Below are positions 53,791 through 64,000 of a stretch of 64,000 bases of DNA, in pieces. Positions within the stretch are counted from its first letter, which is position 1, and the number at the start of each line of letters is the position of its first letter. The stretch lies in the NCBI GenBank assembly GCA_038496675.1, contig CM076653.1, positions 18,639,842 to 18,703,841 on the forward strand, given 5' to 3'. Position numbers and translations under genes: made by a program. This DNA comes from Rachycentron canadum. Taxonomy: Eukaryota > Chordata > Actinopteri > Carangiformes > Rachycentridae. The notes below the pieces were generated by a model. That model was not told the origin of the DNA and ran no database searches. It was given only the letters and a program-made list of their open reading frames with translations.

Positions 53791-54574
53791 ACGCCCACGA
53801 GCCCCTGAATGGCTCTGCTAAAGGCTGCTGAGAGAACAGGGAGCTTCAGATGGACACCACTAAGGAGACTTTACAACTATCGAAGATGATTAAAAGGTAA
53901 ATTAAAAGTTTTCCTGGTTAGTTGTTAGACTTCAAATTCAAATGCACATCTAACACCTGAGACAATGGTTCCTGTTAGAGTTGAATTCACCATACATGAC
54001 AAAACAATCCAAATTGCAGGTTCTCTCACAATTTTTTGGTGATATTTACTGCATCTAAGGGTCTTAAAGTCATCAGCCAAGGGGATTGACTTAACCAGGG
54101 GCAGTCACGGCTGGTAAAGTGTTTCCTTATGCTGACAAAAAAGCTCACAGGAAGCTAAAGGTCGAGCTCATCTTGAAATAGACTCTTTCCTATTTTTCCA
54201 AACTTCAAAATTAAAATTGCACAAACAAGCATGCATGTCTTGTTATCCATACCTAACGAGGATCAAAACTACAAAACAGTTGTAGTCCTATTGATTGTAC
54301 AATTGAATGGAAAATATTGCAAGGAAACAGATGTCGTATCCTGTTTTTAATAATTCAGACGAACAGATTCATCTCTAAAATGCCTCTAAACGGTCTCTAA
54401 CACCGAGTCACGGTTGTTGTTCTGTTCCATTGGTTCTGGGAGTCAATATTAAAGGGACGCCATATTTAGTGTGGAACATGGTGTCCTTTCACCTTCAGGC
54501 CCCTGAGACGCCTTCCAATAAAACAATCTGTGAAGGAAAATGAACGCCCTATAACTCACATCCACACTGAGGCT

Positions 54575-54660
54575 GTAACCTTTAACAAGGGGTCATGAGA
54601 AAACTTTGCTTCATTTGAAAGAGTCACGAGCCAAACAAGTTGAAAACCACTGGAAAATGT
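54575..54660. repeat. Dispersed repeat end (GTTGAAAACCACTGG)
   Basis: TAACAAGGGGTCATGAG, GAGTCACGAGCCAAACAAG and GTTGAAAACCACTGG match the conserved end of a fish repeat. Confidence 0.45.
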
Positions 54661-55639
54661 ATCCTTTACCTTCATAAGAGAAAACAATCTTATAAGTGAA
54701 AGAACAGGCAAAGACTCGCTGTGGGTTTTAGAAGATAACACTAGCACTATATCTGCACCACTATCATCAGATCAGTGTTACTTAATTTGTCTCCAATGTG
54801 GTGTCACTTGTTTACAGTAATTACTGCAAAGTATCACAGTCTGACAGTGTGTACAAATGAAAACAGTTATCCTTGTGGATTTAATGTGGCTAAAGAAACA
54901 CTGCATCCCTGCTGCTTCAAAAAGATACCTATGGATTATAGTATTTAGATGGATTTAACAAAGCCAGTGCTGACATTCTCTTCTCTATATCCTTAAAAAC
55001 AAAACAAAAATAATACGCTTTAGACACAGCAGCGCGAGGACTGACAGAGACGTCTTCATTATTAGAGTCTAAGCTGGGAAACTAGAGAAGGAACACCAAG
55101 CCACATAATGATGGGTATCACAGTGAGGCCTCCCTCAGGCAGGTCTGAGGCCTGTCGGGTCTCAGCCTGAGGAAGGCTCAGAGGAGGCAGACCACAGCAC
55201 ATGTCTCCTGACTATTACTGACTGGCAAGGTGCTGCCATATTTGTCAAGGTTTGTTCATGTGTCAGTCATGTGGTTTGTAGATGGAGAAAGAAACAAAGA
55301 AAGTGTGGGGCAACCTTGTGCCAACCCTCTAACCCTTTCCTTGTTTAGAATTTAATGTTGGATTTATTATTCAGAAACAATATTTCCATCCATATATTCC
55401 CCCGCAGATTCATCAAGCTACGTCTGTAGGCTCCTGAAAGACAAATAAAAAGCTGAACTAATTGCTGTGGATCCCCCCTGGATATATCAGCCTCATAGAG
55501 CAGCATGACAGCAAGAAATCAAGGCGTAGCGCAGAGCGGAAAGCCTCCATGAATCACGTTTGCATCTGCACTCGCACACACAGCGAGCAGAGACAGCAGC
55601 GGTGGTGGTGTTGGTGGCTGAGGAATAATCATTGGGGAG

Positions 55640-55830
55640 GCAGTCCAAATTAATACTTCAGCCGAGGCCGCCTCGTTCTCCGTCATTAGGGCACATTACA
55701 GGGCCACAATATACATCATTAAACCAGGCATAAACAATTCATTAAAAGGCCGTTAAGAAGACAAGCTAATGTCACTTCTCCCTGTGGTATTAATAGACTG
55801 TAAAATAGCAGAGGGTTAAGGCATAAAGGA
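55640..55830. promoter_or_regulatory. Candidate conserved non-coding element
   Basis: Unique sequence with CCAAATTAATACTTCAGCC, CGTCATTAGGGCACATTAC, CATCATTAAACC and AAACAATTCATTAAAAGGCC. The dense, ordered ATTA cores are the strongest in this intergenic interval. Confidence 0.38.
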
Positions 55831-56809
55831 TCATTCCACTACTGGTATTCAGTCCATCATTCTGACTAAAGGCGTCACCAGCTATGGATGACCCAACTTT
55901 TCTCCCAGTCACACTTGCATGGGAAGCCTTAGCATGACACAGTGAAACAGCGCCAGTGTTAGTGTCCTGTTTTCTGAAGCTGGAGAATAAGGAAAAGTGT
56001 CATATTAGCAGGTGAGTTTATTTGTAGTGATGTAGACACTTTGTTCTACTGTCAGATTCCCTATAATATCCACGTCTACACAGGCTTGCAGGAGGATTGT
56101 GAGACTTAAAGGAGACACACAGAGACAGAGTGGTCTGTATCAGTCATCAGCCTTTAGTTTATTTGAAATCTGGTGAAAGTGAAGCACCAAGTTTCATCAT
56201 GACAGAGGCACAATCTTTTCACGCAACAGTGGCTTTCACACTGCAGCACAGGGAGCATCACTGCGTGCCCTTACCAATTGTACAAAGGCTGACCACACAT
56301 CTATACTGGAGAAAAAAAAAACAAGAGAGGAGGCATATTACATGACAGAGAAGCAGGGTCGTCCTAGTCACTAGTCAAGGTTGAGACCAAATATACAAAC
56401 ACTGGAAAAGTGTTGAACCAAACTGGTTCATCTGAGAACATTTTTAAATAGTCTGCCTTAAGAAAATGCTCTTTCTGATTGCTGCACTACACAGTATACT
56501 GTACATGGTCAGTGTTTTCATTCCGTTGCTATTGTCATTTGAGAAGTAATTACCTTGAAATTACTGCCTAGTTTTGGGTGGACCAGGCAAATGTGATATA
56601 TGCACTAAGCTTCCAGTCAACCAGTTATAATAAAACTGCTTTCAGCTACAATTATCCGATTCCCATTCATTGGAGTAATATTTGCATCATCTGAATGGAA
56701 GGGCTTCTGTATGCACACATTACTGTTAGCACACCCATTCCTCTTCACACACAAACGATAGTGAAAACAGATGGAAAAATATCAATTTCAACATAAATAG
56801 AATTTTAAT

Positions 56810-57545
56810 GGGACAGTCTAGCATTTTCTATCAAACCAATAATTAGACTGGAAGATCAATATCTGTTGAATTCTGTGCCAGTTTGTCTGGACTTTAGCCT
56901 AGCTTAGCACAAAGGAGAGGAAAACTGCTAGCGTCAAGCATCATAGTAAAAATATTAGAAATACTAAGTCAATTTAGGTTTCCCTTCACTCTACCACCAC
57001 AAAAACATACATTATAAAGTATTTATTTGTGACTGTTCAGTTGCATTTTCCATTAATGTTATCCTCATTTATGACATGAAGGTCAGATTTTAAGTACCAA
57101 TAATGATAATTTGTCTGTATTTACAGGACATCCAGAGAAAATGCTGAGAACGTAATGTCAGTGTCCTCAGTGGTGCCTGCACCGCTAGCTAGCACCACCA
57201 GCTAGCACCGCACCTTCAAAAGTGCAAACAAATATTAACTCCAACAGCTTCAAAGCAAACTTATATACAGACTATCGAAAAACTGGTCACTAACACAGTT
57301 TTAGCTAAGAGCACATTCTGTCCCCACAGTGTGACCTCAACTTATTGTTGCAGGCGTTGCTTGTTTTTTAACTGTTGATGGAGCTAGCTAACAATTTGTG
57401 CATGATTCCATTCTTTGTGCGAACTTAAGCTAAAGATGTACCAGTCTTTGTACCAAGCTAAGTTGGGGCATACGTCTGTACTAAGCTAGGCTAAAGAGGT
57501 CCTTCCAGTCTCTGCACGAAGCTAAGCTAAAACTACTGAATGCAG
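56810..57545. repeat. Teleost short-element fragments, partly tandem
   Basis: 56810-56950 is a forward copy (GGACAGTCTAGCATTTTC, TAGCCTAGCTTAGCACAAAG). 57360-57545 has four reversed tail fragments reading TCT(t/c)TG-ACGAAGCTAAGCT-like text at about 57413, 57449, 57472 and 57508. They belong to the family at 14.7, 16.0 and 63.6 kb. Confidence 0.5.
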
Positions 57546-58776
57546 ATAGATGAATAAATTTTACACTGGGTAAGAAAACAAAACACTGCATGTTACTGTT
57601 AATGTATATAAGGACAGTGAATTTAACATTTTTAGTGTAAATAAATATTATTTTGCATATTATTTAACATAGCTGATATACAATATATGGCATATAAACT
57701 GGTCAAATACAGTAGAGGGACTAATGACCAGGTTTCTTTGTATTACTTTGGTTGAGGGGCGTAAAAGCAAAGCATTTCACTACAATCTAAACCACATGGA
57801 CATCACACTACAGTCAAACAGGAGTATAAGGCACAAATATTGACTAATAGCATGTGCTTAAAAGAAAACTTCAAGTTTTTTCAAAAACAGAAATGCTTCT
57901 CAAGCACTTCTGCCACTCTGCTGCTGTGGCTTTATAATTTACAAAAATTAAATAAATATAAACAGGAATATATTGTTTCACAATCATACGACTACTGCAA
58001 CATTCAGCACTCAATGAGCTATGGTTTTTCTCTTTGTCTCAGTTACTTCAGTGCTAACCAATTTGTGTCATGTGTGTTTGCTGTTTTAGAGCAGCACCTA
58101 CGGCAGCTGACTCAGTCTGATGTTGTCTATAAAGATGCCTGTTGTGCTGGTTTCTCAAGTAAAATATGTTTTAAAAAATTAAAACCAGATGAAATATGTA
58201 ACCCCTGAGTTTCAGGACAAATACTGAGATTACTATTTACACTGTGTCATTTTCACACTACCATTTTCATCTCACTTAGCAATACTCCTTCCCATGGGTA
58301 GATCTTCATTTTGGTGGGTACATACAGGAGTAGTGCTGCAGTCAAACAGCAGTGACAAACAGCTTAATGTAAATAACAACAGGAAAAACACGTGGAACCA
58401 GTGACCATCTAAATTCATTATTTAGCTTTGGAGACAATGAAATGAACAATTACTTAAACAATTCCTAACAAAATGAATGACCTGTATGATGTCAGCATAC
58501 ACAATTATCAATCAGTCTAATTAGCTTCAATATTGGCCAGGCTGACTTAAAAACCTGACCTGATTTTTTTTGCATAACGCAACACATCATTTCCATTGAA
58601 GGGCAGATTTAAAGTATAGTGAAATCTACACTGCTATTGAAAACTTTGAAATGACCTGTTTAATTGCAAACATAATATCATTTAATAATTGTATCAGTCA
58701 AACAGTCACTGGTTACAGCTTCTTCCATGTGAGGATAAGCTGCTTTTCTCTGATTTATACATTACTTCTCACTGCT

Positions 58777-58782
58777 TTTATT
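58777..58782 (-). terminator. Candidate fbxl4 polyadenylation signal
   Basis: TTTATT on the + strand is AATAAA on the fbxl4 strand, about 1.0 kb after the fbxl4 stop. A variant ATTAAA (59334-59339 as TTTAAT) lies closer, giving a 0.45 kb 3' UTR. Which is used is unknown. Confidence 0.3.
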
Positions 58783-59781
58783 TCAGATGAGCCCATTTGT
58801 CAGCTGTTGATTTGATCTCTTCTCCTACTTCTGCACTTATAGCACGTGTAAATTAAAATTAAATTTGTTCCCGTTTCCTTTTTCACAAGTAGTTTTTTCA
58901 GAAATATGTTGTTAGTGAATCTAAGGTGTGAGGACAGGTGATGGTGTGTTGTTGCTGTTTCACTTCAGGTCCTCGTGAACAATTCTGTCAGTCAGTTTGC
59001 AGCAAAAAATGACTTGTGATACTTGCATTAATGTTCGAGTTGGCACAATCCACAGGGTACATTGTGTGAATTAAGGCTGCTTTCACTCCTGTGTTTCACC
59101 TTTCATGCTCCTGATACCTCTGAACACAACAGCATCATGGTTGATTTCGTATGATTAAATCAAACTGGCTTGATGTTGACAGATGCTGTCAGAATGACCA
59201 TCGAGCAGTAAAATAGCCCATGTTTGCTGCACAAGGCACTGACCAAGGCCCTGATCTTTAAATATGTTATGCAAGTGGTACCAAATACTACATGTTCTCA
59301 GTATTCAATAAGGGTATGTTTAACACTTTTTTTTTTAATCCCTTTTTGTTGTCCTACCAAGATGTTCAAGGGAGGATTGCTCATAAATGTTGGTTTGTTT
59401 GTGTGTCTTGCATCCAGTAGCAAGCCTAGTGTTTCTTGGCAATACATAAGTGGTGATTCATATTCTGGGAAGATGTAGCAGCTTTACTGCAACGACCCTG
59501 ATTTTAAGTGTCCAAAACAAATAACAAAAAAAGTCTCTTGTTCTATAATCCATTAACTAGGACTCTGCAGTTTCCAGCCAGTTATTCCGAAGAACCTCTT
59601 CATCCAGTCCAGCTGTCCTGTTTCCTCATCACTGAAAGATGCCGTATGTGATGCAGATGCAGGCAGGTCTGAAATCTCCAGCATCTGAACTGACTCTTAC
59701 TCTCTCTCGGGCAGTGTTTGCTGGCGAGCACCTCCCTGCTCTTGCTTCGTCTGGACAGTGAGAAATGAAACAGTGCTGGGG

Positions 59782-59945
59782 TCACTGAGTGAAACTCTTC
59801 TTGATGGCAACATTGGGGAAGAGGCCACAGAGCTCTTGGACGACCCGCATGTCTATCTGGGAGCAGAAGGAGACGTCCAGGAGGAGAAGTTGAGGACACG
59901 ACTGGAGGAGTTTCTTCAGTGAGGCCGCACTCACCAACCGTGTAC
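59782..59945 (-). CDS. fbxl4: fbxl4 terminal coding exon
   Basis: Acceptor AACCCACAG on the minus strand; two bases complete Gly, then 53 codons and TGA (59784-59782). It encodes TRLVSAASLKKLLQSC, LLLLDVSFCSQID and the terminal IKKSFTQ, the same ending as human FBXL4. Confidence 0.95.
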
Positions 59946-62339
59946 CTGTGGGTTAGTCATGTCAGAGTAGGGACAAGAAGGTACGAAAAAACATAAGCAA
60001 AGAAAAACAAAGCAAGTAAAGTATATCTGCAAAAACAAAGCACACATTTCTGAAAGTAAATTTAAGAGACATTTCTCTGCAGTATGTCCTACATTACCAA
60101 TGACTGATACATATCACAGACAAAGCCCACACCATAGATGGCATACAAAAGTGGTGATACTTGATTTATTACCTCACTAAACATTTTCCCAATGAGTTTA
60201 TAGTCTCTAGTTTCAAGTCTTCAATACAACATGTTGTTCACTTTTTAAATGATGGTCCCATTTAGACGAAAACAGACCATAAAGCAGGGTATGCATTAGG
60301 GCGTGGCTACCATGTGAAGTGACTATACCACACACGGTGACCCGCCTGACAATCAGGACAGAGTATAGAGCAGGTCATATCCACCCCTCACTCCTCCTTT
60401 TCCTCTAAATATGGTTTATTCTGGTTTAAAAAAAAAAATTAAAAGATGGCGACAACCAAACTACAAACTGGAGGCTTCAAAACAGCAGCTCACCAACCAA
60501 TGGGTGACGTCACAGTGAGTTGCCACTTGGTCCAGACCAAAACAACTTGCGTTGTGTTATTTTGTTTAGTAGCATACTGGTGATTTACTTTCCAGCTGCT
60601 GTAGCACACCTGTAAGAGCGGGAGAACTGATAACATCAGCAAACTGTAGCCAGCTTGAATAATGCTCATCATGCTCCAGTGCTGCCACACTCATCAACTT
60701 ACGCAACTGGAATTATTGTTTTAGGGCACAGAAGTTACTGCTGTGGTGAACTTTGCTGACTGAGCAGTATTGTATTCAACATTAAGCAGATTCTTCAGGT
60801 TACTGTTCACAGTTCATTTGGGAGTTTTTGAAAATTCTCAAAAGCATATTTGGGACTGGGGTTGGCACACTCCCATCCAATGTAGAGCGATGATTCACTA
60901 ACGATAACATTTTTCATGGCTAAATCATGATGGATAAGGATCATACCAACCTGCACCTTTCACTTTGCACTTTACATTGACAGGGTTATAACTGACTGTG
61001 GGAATAATATACTAATTGAAAGACAAAAATAGGTCTAATGAATCTCTTAAACTTCAAACTATACACAGGCATGTTCGTACTGCTTTAAGTGCAGTTGTGA
61101 CCCTGCAAAAATATTCTTTGATGCAGTCATTGATGTGATGAGGACACTAGTGTTGGCATGTTGCCATCATACATAAGGTAATGTTTACATATTTGTGTGG
61201 TTTTTTGTAACTGCTGTGGGTCTGTTGCAGTTTAACATCTGGCCATGACCCACATTGGAGATGCTCTGCTAAATCTGAAGTTTATATGAAAAACATTAAC
61301 AGCTCTGCTTTAATTAGCTGGTCATGACCACAATTAACAAATAATTAATAAACGACAAATGTTTGTGAAGGGATATCAATGTACGCGTGAGATAATTGCT
61401 TACCCAGTATGTCAAGATGCTGCAGTGAGGGGCAGCAGGTGGCAAACTCCTCTACGTCTGAGTCGCAGACGGTGCGGTTGGCGGTGAGGAAGAGTTTGCG
61501 CAGACGGGGCAGGCTGCGAGCAAGGTGCTGGAAACAACCAGTGCTGCTCTGCAGTGTGGGACACCAGCCCAGGTCTAACTCCTCCAGCATCCTGAACAAC
61601 CACAGACCAAACATATACTAGGTTGACACAGTCTTCAGATTCACATTTAGTGGAATCAGATGTGATCTGCTTTGGCTCTGTGGTTTGCACCATTTGAGTT
61701 GTTCATCAAGATAATGGCAGTAACGTAACTAGAATTACCACCTTGTGGTTGTTTGTATGTTTTTACAGAACATTGCGACGTCTCTGTGAAGTTTACCTTT
61801 GACACGTTTTTGTGATGTCATCAAGACTTTGACCACCAAGTTTGATCTGTTTATCCTCGAGTCAAAATGAATGCTTAAAAAAAAAAGCCAAGTCCAAAGC
61901 CTTATTTTGTGACATTACAGTGACTTTGACCTTTGACCTTTAAGATGTAATCACTTTACAAGTCTAAGTGAATGTTTGTGCCAAATTTGAAGAAATTCCC
62001 TCAAGTTGTTACTGAGATTTTGTATTTATGAGAATCTAATGGACGGACGTGACTGTTGGCAGCACGGAGGCATAAAAAACCCAGCATACTGGCAGCCTTT
62101 ACTGGTCTCTACACTGTATTTTGTAGTATGACATGTAAGATGCTGGATTGCTTTACAACACAAAGAAGCATGACACTGCCGTTTTTCAGCACAGAACACA
62201 ATGACATTACCTACCTGCAGCCAGAGACGAGCTCAGCCAGGCCTCGATCTGTCAGGTTTCTGCAGCGCCACAAGTCCAGTGAGCAGAGTGAGCGACAGCG
62301 AGCAGCTAGCATACTGGCCACAACATCATAGTCCTCAAT
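59782..62339 (-). CDS. fbxl4: F-box and leucine-rich repeat protein 4, last three coding exons
   Basis: On the minus strand three exons (62339-62215, 61591-61404, 59945-59782) join in phase with GT..AG borders into about 157 codons ending in TGA. They encode leucine-rich repeats: EDYDVVASMLAARC, LDLWRC, LEELDLGWCPTLQSSTGCF, LPRLRKLFLTANR, LDILGTRLVS and LLLLDVSFCSQID, then the C-terminus AIKKSFTQ. These match my recollection of the vertebrate FBXL4 C-terminus almost residue for residue. FBXL4 is a nuclear-encoded F-box protein of mitochondria that acts in an SCF (SKP1-CUL1) ubiquitin ligase and restrains mitophagy by promoting turnover of BNIP3 and NIX. The F-box and N-terminal region lie beyond the window end. 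It is convergent with pou3f2, as in human. Confidence 0.95.
59946..61403. other. fbxl4 last intron
   Basis: A 1.46 kb intron, AT-rich, with a dispersed repeat at 60450-60545. No other feature was recognised. Confidence 0.8.
60450..60545. repeat. Dispersed teleost repeat (CCAATGGGTGACGTCAC)
   Basis: AGATGGCGACAACC, GGAGGCTTCAAAACAGCAG and CACCAACCAATGGGTGACGT follow the order of a common fish repeat with an internal CRE-like TGACGTCA. Confidence 0.6.
61404..61591 (-). CDS. fbxl4: fbxl4 exon (penultimate): LRR segment
   Basis: Acceptor GTTGTTCAG and donor CTGG/GTAAGC on the minus strand. One base completes Arg, 62 codons follow, and one base starts Gly. It carries the highly conserved LEELDLGWCPTLQSSTGCF and LFLTANR text of FBXL4. 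Confidence 0.96.
61592..62214. other. fbxl4 intron, largely repeat-derived
   Basis: A 623 bp intron; roughly half (61735-62060) is a dispersed repeat. Canonical GT and AG ends on the minus strand. Confidence 0.8.
61735..62060. repeat. Dispersed teleost repeat (TGACCTTTGACC type)
   Basis: Contains GTGACTTTGACCTTTGACC, GTGCCAAATTTGAAGAAATT and CCCTCAAGTTGTTACTGAGA in family order and ends ATGGACGGACGTGAC. The TGACCTTTGACCT core also fits a DR1 nuclear-receptor site. Confidence 0.65.
62215..62339 (-). CDS. fbxl4: fbxl4 exon (antepenultimate): LRR segment
   Basis: Acceptor CTCCCGCAG and donor CAG/GTAGGT on the minus strand. 41 codons plus two bases of Arg: IEDYDVVASMLAARC, LCSLDLWRCRNLTD and GLAELVSGC. 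The phase links exactly to the next exon. Confidence 0.93.
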
Positions 62340-63529
62340 CTGCGGGAGAGGCAGGCAACAGCTAACACTCATTTACACTCTCTCCAGTGTATGCAGTATT
62401 TGCAGGGCAACAGCCTGTTGGACGTAGACTCTTTCAAGGGTCAAGACCAGTTTCTGCAAACCTATATCAACCCCCTGAAATGTTAGAGTCGATTTAGTGG
62501 ACAGGATTTATCAGTTGTTACTATGTCTGTGTAAACAACATAATCAAGAAGCAGAGGAGCTTCTATGGTGTTTGCTTCAGCTACTACAAATACCATAAAA
62601 TATGGTGTGTTTCCAACAGTCACAAAATTCAGTAATTTGCCTTGTGAGAGTGGATGGAGTAATGAGTGAGTCAGTCAATAGTCATCTTCCTCTAACCGCC
62701 TCTCTTATGTATTGTGAAAAAACTTTTGAAATGTGGCGATAATAAAAAGCTGCTTAGATGTATTGGCTGGTTTGAGGCACATAAGCTCACTTCTTCAAGA
62801 GAGAACAAAGCTCTAACAGAGAACATCATCATCATCAAAAAAAAAAGAAATAGTCTTTCAAGAAGTGATTTGTGTTTGCATGACTGTTATTGTTCTTTGG
62901 TGTCAGGTAATGTTGGCCATATTTCATCCTTTCATCCAAAGATGAAAGCAAAGAAATGGAATTCAACAGCCAAACAGTCAGTGCAAGTACCTCACCCATA
63001 GAAATGACAGCATGCTGAATTTCTCTTAGTAGTGGACTGATATTAAATCTCTGGCTGATAGAGTTGCCGTCATTACGTATTTCCATTCCATTACTAATGA
63101 TGACACCTTATGTCTTTAGAAAAAGCACAAGAGGAAACTGTACTAAAATTTTGGATTTCCTCTCACATTTTCTCATTTGCCACATCATAATTTGCATCAA
63201 GGATCAGTCATTTGGATGGAAACTCAGCTAATGACACGGTGTGTGGTTGAATGACTGAGTCATTTTGTCAGTTAAAGAGTGAGTGAGTGAGAAAATTAGA
63301 CAGCCAGTAAACAATGTGTTTAAGGTGAATTTTCTTTTCTTTTTGAAATACCTTTTAGAAAAATACAGTAATGTTTATCTAAGATATCAAAAGAGCCTCT
63401 ATTTTAATGTGAACGCACTTGCCTAACCTTAACCCATGAAAGCTCCATACTGTGTACCGCACGCCATGGACATACTCACTGAACAGAACACTATTAAATG
63501 AACTGTTTCATATTTCCGGAAACAACATG

Positions 63530-63780
63530 CATTTACTTTCTGGCAGAGAGTGGCACGAAAAGACTGACACCATTCTCATATCGTCACGTCTTTCAAACAT
63601 AAAACGACAGCTACCAGCCGACTAGCTTAGCTTAACCTACACTGGAAGACTGGAAACATCTAGCCTGATGGTTGAAGTACAGACCAGCCTTGATAGATGA
63701 CAGTGCTCCAACTCTACTTTAACTCTCCACTATAAAGCAAATACGTATATTTCCCAAAATGTTGAATTATTCCTTTAGGT
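63530..63780. repeat. Teleost short interspersed element copy
   Basis: TTTACTTTCTGGCAGAGAG, ACCATTCTCATATCGTCACG and CGACTAGCTTAGCTTAACC at the left, and ATTTCCCAAAATGTTGAATT at the right. Same family as 15933-16245. Confidence 0.55.
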
Positions 63781-63918
63781 TTATGTAAAAACTCATGTAC
63801 GCTAACAGCAAATTTGTTTATTGACAAACTAAACCAAGTAACAGCTTCCTTATTTATGTGCAGTGACACATCCAGCGTGACATGGCTTGGGAGTCCTCCT
63901 CTGCAAGGGTGTGAGCAG

Positions 63919-63921
<3 letters not shown>

Positions 63922-64000
<79 letters not shown>
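63922..64000. repeat. (GT)n microsatellite cut by the window end
   Basis: At least 39 uninterrupted GT units continue to the last base, so the true length is unknown. Confidence 0.97.

Larger units (their letters stand above)
49718..59330. other. Intergenic region between pou3f2 and fbxl4
   Basis: About 9.6 kb without a supported exon, separating two convergent genes. It holds candidate conserved elements (50790-50890, 53600-53790, 55640-55830) and repeat copies (51335-51440, 54575-54660, 56810-56950, 57360-57545). Octamer ATTTGCAT lies at 56680-56687. A TCC-rich stretch occurs at 53425-53465. The remainder is AT-rich and unremarkable. Confidence 0.55.
62340..64000. other. fbxl4 intron reaching the window end
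   Basis: No further exon recognised. It contains an octamer ATTTGCAT (63190-63197), a short-element copy (63530-63780) and the terminal TG microsatellite. Upstream fbxl4 exons (F-box, N-terminus) must lie beyond the window. Confidence 0.65.

Overview
The window looks like nuclear DNA from a ray-finned (teleost, probably percomorph-type) fish. Three things support this. First, it holds an intronless class III POU gene (pou3f2) with fbxl4 convergent and immediately downstream, the gene order I recall for vertebrates (human 6q16). Second, there are many CA/TG microsatellites and many dispersed repeats that I recognise as typical of spiny-finned fish, such as TTAGCTTAGC-type short elements, a Tc1-related remnant and several medium reiterated families. 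Third, exons are short and split by introns of 0.3-9.5 kb with GT..AG borders. There is no sign of prokaryotic operons, CRISPR arrays or phage.

Layout. 1-14010: no recognised exon; microsatellites, a tRNA-like SINE remnant, a degenerate 23-24 bp minisatellite and several stretches that read like conserved non-coding DNA. 14011-37064 (+): the last six coding exons of a proprotein convertase (subtilisin/kexin family) closest by eye to neuroendocrine convertase 1. They encode the end of the catalytic region, the P domain and a short soluble C-terminal tail; the catalytic triad exons are not seen and should lie 5' of the window or in unrecognised exons. 37065-44900: intergenic, with candidate enhancers. 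44930-46271 (+): promoter motifs and the complete single-exon pou3f2 CDS (381 aa), followed by a long low-complexity, probably untranslated 3' region. 50-59 kb: intergenic, with more candidate enhancers and repeats. 59782-62339 (-): the last three coding exons of fbxl4 (leucine-rich repeats and the C-terminus). The window ends inside a TG microsatellite.

Together: pou3f2 is a developmental transcription-factor gene in an AT/homeobox-motif-rich block that extends into the introns of the neighbouring convertase. That is what one expects of a regulatory block around a neural transcription factor. The most interesting item is the convertase. As far as I recall mammals have no convertase next to POU3F2, so this may be an extra PC1-like paralogue kept in fish. 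It has an altered P domain and a C-terminal tail I do not recognise. All claims are from reading the sequence by eye; no alignment or database search was run.
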